Source: Silene latifolia (lineage: Eukaryota; Streptophyta; Magnoliopsida; Caryophyllales; Caryophyllaceae). Taken from it: DNA of 64,000 bases. A program made the position numbers and the translations under genes. The notes beneath the pieces are model-generated. The model was not told the origin of the DNA and made no database searches. It saw only the letters and a list, made by a program, of their open reading frames with translations. Of this stretch, positions 58,300 to 64,000 are shown piece after piece (positions within the stretch are counted from its first letter, which is position 1; the number at the start of each line of letters is the position of its first letter). The DNA is taken from contig NC_133532.1 of the NCBI RefSeq assembly GCF_048544455.1, forward strand, positions 14,324,948-14,388,947. The letters are read 5' to 3'.

Positions 58300-58850
58300 C
58301 TGACGGCCCTACCGACGAAAAAAAGAGGCCGTCAGAAAACACGAGTTACTGACGGATGTGTGACGGAAATTCCGTCGATGCGTTTCTGACGGATATTCCG
58401 TCAAGTATCTATGGGGCGTTGACCAAGTCAAAGGCGCCAAAAAAGCTGTGACGGAAATTCGTCGTAATCCTTTAATCCTGACGGAATATCCGTCGATGGG
58501 CTTCACACGTTAAATTGGAGTACAATTTGGAAATCATTTTAGCCCACTGACGGAATATCCGTCAGTTTTTTCAAAATCCTGACGGAATTTCCGTGAGTGG
58601 CCCAAGATATTTGAATCTTTGTGTTGATGACAGTCATCACGAGATTTGCCCATCGACGGAAATTCCGTCAGAATTTGTAAAAGCGACGGATATTCCGTCG
58701 ATGGGGCCAATAATTGTGACGTGTAAAGTTTCGCATTATTGTCACGATAAATGTGCGATGTGACGGATATTCCGTCGATTTTTTAGGTATATCGACGGAT
58801 ATTCCGTCGTTTTCTTAATATCGACGGATAATCCGTCAGTGGGTCCTTTT
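58300..58850. repeat. Palindromic subterminal repeats of the CACTA element
   Basis: More than a dozen copies of GACGGAATATCCGTC and close variants (GACGGATATTCCGTC, GACGGAAATTCCGTC) occur in about 550 bp. Each is a near-perfect palindrome, often with TGA or TCGA at the edge. In En/Spm, short subterminal repeats like these bind the transposase-associated protein. Confidence 0.92.
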
Positions 58851-60077
58851 ATCTCAACCACGGGAGCATCCCGTATCACTTTACCAATTTTTTCCCCCAA
58901 ATTAAAAATCGCCAAACCCTCCTCCACCACCTTAAAACCCGACACCACCACCACCCTCCTCCACTTCCGGCGCCGCCACCACCACCAACAACACCACCAC
59001 GCCGTCACAATCACTATAAGGTAATTTTATTTGTTTTTCTTCTTTTCTCCTTTCTCTTTTTCCTTATTCTTTAATTGTTTTTAATTTTTTTTTCTCCATA
59101 GCCTGCCACTGCCACTACTGCCGCCCTTACCTCTGCCCTTACCGCCGCCCTTGCCGCCGTCCCCTGCCGCCACCCCCTGCCGCCACTTCCCTCTTTCTCA
59201 TCCTTCTTTTTCATTTTTTTCTTTGTTGAACTAATTAGGTATTTTCTCTTTTAATTTTTTTTTGTTTAATTATCTTAATTGAATTAGAATATTAGTTATT
59301 ATTTTAATTACTGTTGAATTATTGTTGATGTTGATGCATGTTGACTTAGGATATAAGCCAATTTTGTTTAAATGTATGTTGTGACGGTTTTATTGTATGC
59401 ATCTAATTTTTTTGTTAATTAGATTATTGTTAAATTTTGTTAAATGTTAATGTTTTTAAAATGATAATTAGACTAGATATGTAAATTGAAAAATTATTGA
59501 TGTTAGTTTTTAAAATGATAATTAGACTAGATATGTAAAATGAAAAGTAAATCATGTTAGTTTATGTTAATTGAAAAAGTAGTCATTGTTGTATGTTTTG
59601 TTTTTAATATTGTTAAAATTATTGTTCATATTGACCTAGTACCCGTTCAAAAATTACTCACTAGGAGTAATTTTTGAATAGTCCCCGTTTTGGGACTGTC
59701 TTTGTACGTTTTAAGTCACTTAGGTAGTAAACATGTGCTTGTGATTTGTTAATGAGAAAAGAGTTTGGTGACAATTCCTTTAATGTTCTCTAAATGCATA
59801 TGTAGAGTAATTATTTATTCTATATTGTGTATTTGGAGAACGGATGGGAATTCTTTGCCGAATTTTTTTCTCATTAATAAATCACAAGTACATGTTTGCT
59901 AGTGACTTAAAACGTACATTGATGGGTTTAGGTTGGAGTGATAAGGACCCAATTCAAAGAAATACAATATTTATATTGGTTAAAATGTTAAATTATTGTT
60001 TATTATGCTTGATTTTGATTGTTGTTAGGTTATTATCTTTTTTAATGACATATATAAATGTGTAGATATATAATAAC
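58851..60077 (+). other. CACTA leader and upstream non-coding region
   Basis: The stretch holds a Pro-codon-like CCACC/GCCGCC-rich patch (58925-59000 and 59100-59190) in an otherwise T-rich region. GGTAATTTTATTTG at 59019 looks like a splice donor, so 58277-59018 may be a first, non-coding exon. No conserved protein is seen before 60078. Confidence 0.45.
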
Positions 60078-62437
60078 ATGAAAAGATTAGAACGTCAGTG
60101 GATGTATGAAAGATTAGACGAAAAAAGAAACCCAAGAAAGCATATGCAGAGGGGATGAAAGAGTTTATTAAATTCGCGGAAGGAAGTAGTGAGTACAAGA
60201 ATTTAGGTGAAATGAGGTGTCCGTGTAAGAAATGCAAAAACCTAGGTTTTAAAAGGAAAGCAGATGTTCAAATTCATCTTTGGTCGTATGGTTTCGCCGA
60301 TAATTATTATGCATGGACATATCACGGTGAGAAACTACCTAGTACAAATGCTAGTGAGAATCCTTACCGTGAGTTCGTGGAAAATGCATTGCGTGATACT
60401 GTTGACCAAATTTTGGAGGATCGACTTAATCCTGATGACCTTAACGATGAAGAAGTGCGTTATAAAACTCCGAACCCCCAAGTTTCTTCGTTCTTTAAAA
60501 TGTTAGAGCAAGCCGAACAACCGGTGTTTGAGGGAAGTGATATGAGTTTGTTGCAAGCAGCTGCTAGGTTGTTATCACTCAAATGTGAGAACAACATATC
60601 TCTTAGATGCGCTAATGGTTTTGTGTCGTTCGTTGGTGACATAATTCCAAAGGAAAATCAAATGGCCCGCAATTTTAATGAGATTAAAAAAGTTCTGAAG
60701 GGACTACAACTTCCCCATGAAAAGATTGATGCATGTATCAATGGATGCATGCTTTTCTGGGAGGAAAATTCTAATCTTGAAGAATGTACAAAGTGTCGTG
60801 CATCTCGGTATAAGGTAAAAAGAATTCAAGTGGGAGGCAAATTCCATGTAAACCAATAACTTATTTCCCGCTTGCGCCAAGGTTACAACGACTATATGCA
60901 ACCAAGCACATAGCAGGTGAGATGAGTTGGCACTACAAAAACTCTCGATTAAGAGAAAGGGGGACAATGACACATCCAAGTGATGGAGAAGCGTGGAAGC
61001 ATTTCGATAGAGAGCATTCAGATTTTGCAAGTGAACCCCGGAATGTTAGGCTAGGTTTGTGTACGGATGGATTTCAACCTTTTGGGCAGTTTGGGACGAA
61101 ATACTCTTGTTGGCCCGTGATTGTGACTCCGTACAACTTACCTCCTTGGTTATGCATGAAGAGACAATTTATGTTCTTATCAGTACTAGTTCGGTCCTAA
61201 GAACCCGAAGTCAAATTTAGATGTTTTCCTCCAACCGTTGATCAAAGAGTTGAAACAACTTTGGAAAACCGGCGTGGACACCTATGATGTCTCTAAGAAA
61301 CAAAATTTTCAATTAAAGGCTGCATTAATGTGGACGATCAACGATTTCCCGGCATATGGCATGCTTTCTGGTTGGTCCACAAGTGGATATCGTGCCTGTC
61401 CTTATTGTCCAGAAAATGATCATAGATTTTTTTGGCTTAAAAATAGCAAAAAGGTTTGTTGGTTTGATTGTCACCGTGAGTTCTTAACACCTGATCATCC
61501 TTTCCGCGACAATTGTAAGCATTTTCTTAAAAACAGAAAAACTGAGAATCACATAGCCGCATCGAAACTAACGGGTGATGAAGTGTGGGAATCCGTAAAA
61601 GACTTGCCTAAAATAGTTGATGCTTCTGATAAAGAATTGAAAAGATTGAAAGATCAGAATGAAGGTTGGTGGAAAGAAAGCATATTCGGGAACTTCCCCT
61701 CTTGGAAAACGTTGATTCGACACAACTTGGATGTTATGCACATTGAGAAATTTTTTTTTTGAACAACTTATCAACACCATCATGGATGTACCAGGTAAAA
61801 CTAAATTTGACACTAAGGGTAAAGAAGACTTTAATGAACTTTGCTATAAATGGACCACATCATCTAGGTTTGTTTTATCAAACGCGGAGAAAAGGGCTCT
61901 ATGTGACTGGGTTGCTAACCTAAAATTCCCGGATGGTTATGCTTCAGATTTGAGTAGGTGTGTTGACCATGAAAAGATGGTGTTACATTCCATGAAAAGT
62001 CATGATTGTCATGTCTTTATGGAACGACTACTCCCCGTTGCCTTGAAAGAGTTGCTCCCGACAGGTCCTTGGAATGCAATAAGCGAGATAAGCCAATTTT
62101 TTAGAGACTGTGTACTTCTACGATTAGAGTTGATTCTATGGAACGTCTGGAGTCAAACATTGCGGAGATAATATGCAAGTTAGAGAAGATATTTCCCCCG
62201 TCTTTTTTCAATTCCATGGAGCATTTGCCTCTTCACCTACCTTATGAAGCGAAAGTTGGAGGACCTGTTCAATATCGATGGATGTATCCATTTGAGAGAT
62301 TTCTTAATCATATAAAAAAAAAAGATTGGCAACAAAGCTCGGGTGGAGGGTTCAATATGCAACGCTTTTTTGTTAGAGGAAATTTCAAATTTCTGTTCTT
62401 TTTATTTCGAACATTAACACAAAAGCAAAAGACTTAG
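60078..62437 (+). pseudogene. CACTA TNP2-type transposase, decayed
   Basis: From the ATG at 60078 (MKRLERQWMYERLDEKRN) a transposase-associated zinc-finger domain follows (MRCPCKKCKNLGF, 60200). Then come the TNP2 core (IPCKPITYFPLAPRLQRLYA, near 60850; LGLCTDGFQPFGQ, 61050; FPAYGMLSGWSTSGYRACPYC-like sequence, 61350) and a DUF4218 region (EHLPLHLPYEAKVGGPVQYR, 62220). The conserved protein changes frame near 60120, 60840, 61190, at the T-run at 61750 and near 62150, so the gene is a pseudogene. Family members are about 800-1000 residues, consistent with the span. It is the transposase that cuts the element ends. Confidence 0.85.
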
Positions 62438-62439
62438 AT

Positions 62440-63684
62440 GTTGGTGTAAATTCCGATGACCAGTTGAAATCTAAGTCACCTGAGTTATTCAATGATGACA
62501 TGGGAACTACAACCGGAAAATGTATACAGAGGTACTTAACTGAGAAAGAGTATGAAGAAGCTCATTTTTATGTGCTAAGGAACTGTGAAGATTTTTTAGA
62601 TACTTATGAAAAGTAAGTTAATACTTCATCATTACTCAATTGTTTTTTAATTATCAAATTAGATCGAATTTATAGGTAATTAATACATAACTAAAACATG
62701 CTTTCCCTACTTATAGGGAATTTGAGGCACATATCAAAATCAATTTTCCTGATGTCACATCCTCTGATGATGTTTGGGCATCACATGACAAAAGTTTTCC
62801 GAAATGGTTCCGAAATCAAGTAAGTGATGATACATTTTCTTTGAAATTGAACTATACATTTAGATTTCTTATTAGATATTGAAAAAAATATAACAACTTA
62901 ATTAACATATTTTTATTCATAGGTTCATAGGTTGAAGTATCGTCTAATAATAGCTTTAGCATTGGGTCCTAGTAACATGGTGAAGTCTTGGAGACGGTAT
63001 TCCATCAACGGCTATAAGTTTCGAGCTTATAAGGAGGGAGTTGATGTTTCGAAGTCTACGTTAAGCAATGGGGTTTCTGTGAATTCAACTGAAGGGTTGG
63101 ACTACTATGGAACCCTAAATGAAGTAATTGAGCTTTCTTATTATGCCGAGCAAAGGGTTTATAGGGTTATATTGTTTAAATGTGATTGGCTTGATAATTC
63201 CCCACAAGGACTTAGTATCCATAAGGTTTATGGACTTGTAGATGTAAACGAGAAAAAGAAACTTCGTGGACATAACCCATTTGTGGCAGCTTTTCAAGTC
63301 GATCAAGTTTGTTATGCTCCTTATCCAACCATTAAGAAAGGTAATCAAGGTATTCAGTGGTCCGCGGTTTTTAAAATCAAGGGAAGATCACAAGTTGATG
63401 CTCCTTTTGAAGAAAGTGTCTTTCAAGAAGATGTGGTTGTGAATGATCACTCAATTTCACCGATTTTGTTGGAAGATATAGAGGATAAAGATGTATACGA
63501 AGTGACAGTAGAAAGAGGTCAAGGGGAATATGATAGAGACGTCGAAGAAGAAGGGGATTAAGATGAAGTTGAAGAACTTATTAGATACGAAAATGAGGAA
63601 TCAGAGGAAGAAGTAGGAGTGCTTTTTTCAGAAGATGAACCTGTTTTGATTTGTAGTGATAGTGATAGTGAGGAGGACTAGTTG
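62440..63684 (+). pseudogene. CACTA second coding region with DUF4216-type domain
   Basis: Exon-like pieces: 62440-62611 (RYLTEKEYEEAHFYVLRNCE), 62719-62819 (FEAHIKINFPDVTSSDD, then FPKWFRNQ) and 62923-63561, joined by GTAAGT introns. The last contains SWRRYSINGYKFRAYKEG, a tyrosine-rich region and KCDWLDNSPQGLSIHKVYGL, the DUF4216 domain found C-terminal to CACTA transposases. A TAA at 63559 interrupts an acidic tail that continues in frame to a TAG at 63679 (SDSDSEED). In related elements this is one protein with the transposase. Confidence 0.75.
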
Positions 63685-64000
63685 TAATTGTACAATTATT
63701 AAACATTCAATAAAATTTGCCCTCCGTTTTTTATTACTTGTCGTTCTAGGCTATTTAGTTTTTTGTTTTATACATGTCGTTTTAGCTTAACACCAATAGT
63801 GTGTTTCAATTTTCAAGGTTTGGTTATAAGAAACCTCTCAATTTGTAGGGAAATATCCGTAAAATTCCCTTAAATTTTAGGACTATAACGTATCTTTAAC
63901 ATGTGATTATCGTCATAAAACATAAATACAAGAGAAACGATAAGGAATAAAGAATCAACCTCGGGTCCTTGAGAATTCGGCCTAAGATAGAAATCAACGT
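63685..64000 (+). other. CACTA 3' untranslated region and beyond
   Basis: AT-rich non-coding DNA with AATAAAATTTG at 63707-63717 as a possible polyadenylation signal. The palindromic subterminal repeats seen at the left end have not yet begun, so the right end must lie farther on. Confidence 0.45.

Larger units (their letters stand above)
58277..64000 (+). mobile_element. CACTA (En/Spm) transposon, left part, cut by window edge
   Basis: The element starts CACTACAAGAAAAA at 58277, has palindromic subterminal repeats to about 58850, a leader, a TNP2-type transposase gene (60078 to about 62437) and a second coding region with a DUF4216-type domain (to 63684). CACTA elements move by cut and paste; TNP2 is the transposase and the subterminal repeats are the sites bound by the accessory protein in En/Spm. 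The right end lies outside the window. Frameshifts in the transposase show this copy is not autonomous. Confidence 0.9.

Overview
The window is nuclear DNA of a flowering plant, most likely a eudicot. It holds two spliced host genes with plant-type exon layouts (an importin-alpha relative and ribosomal protein eL18), a damaged F-box/LRR gene, and AT-rich intergenic DNA packed with plant transposons (Athila, Tekay-like, Sirevirus and Ogre/Tat LTR elements, CACTA, a Helitron-like cluster, MITEs and LINEs). The order Caryophyllales is a guess from the general look of the LTR families; no sequence here proves it.

Layout. 1-6234: an Athila element on the minus strand, cut by the window edge, inserted into the 3' end of a Tekay-like chromovirus whose LTR runs to 7800. 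That LTR sits in the right end of a CACTA transposon (7801-8092). 8093-12996: AT-rich DNA that I read as a minus-strand Helitron-like cluster with repeated 5' ends and one 3' hairpin. 12998-16013: a second, internally deleted Athila-type element on the plus strand. 16030-16575: a short LINE tail with 16-bp target duplications.

16803-21361: a ten-exon importin-alpha-like gene with an open frame of about 519 codons in which three of the tryptophans that normally line the NLS groove are lost. 21368-25925: MITEs, an unclassified stretch, a chromovirus-like integrase remnant and an LTR fragment.

25928-41330: one LINE on the minus strand, split by two solo LTRs. One of these was itself split by a young, nearly complete 11.1-kb Sirevirus. 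Direct target repeats AGTTA, AGTAC and AAAGG fix the order of events.

41622-44283: the eL18 gene, five exons, 187 residues, with telobox and site II motifs in front. 44599-45843: LINE tail and a MITE. 46199-48734: the F-box/LRR gene on the minus strand, interrupted by a foldback MITE and apparently broken. 49472-57552: the 5' part of an Ogre/Tat element with a long LTR that carries a nested solo LTR. 57553-58276: LTR scraps. 58277-64000: the left part of a CACTA element with palindromic subterminal repeats and a decayed TNP2-type transposase.

The host genes do not form a pathway together. They are islands between nested repeats. The most notable item is the importin-alpha relative with an eroded tryptophan ladder. 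No wholly new system was recognised.
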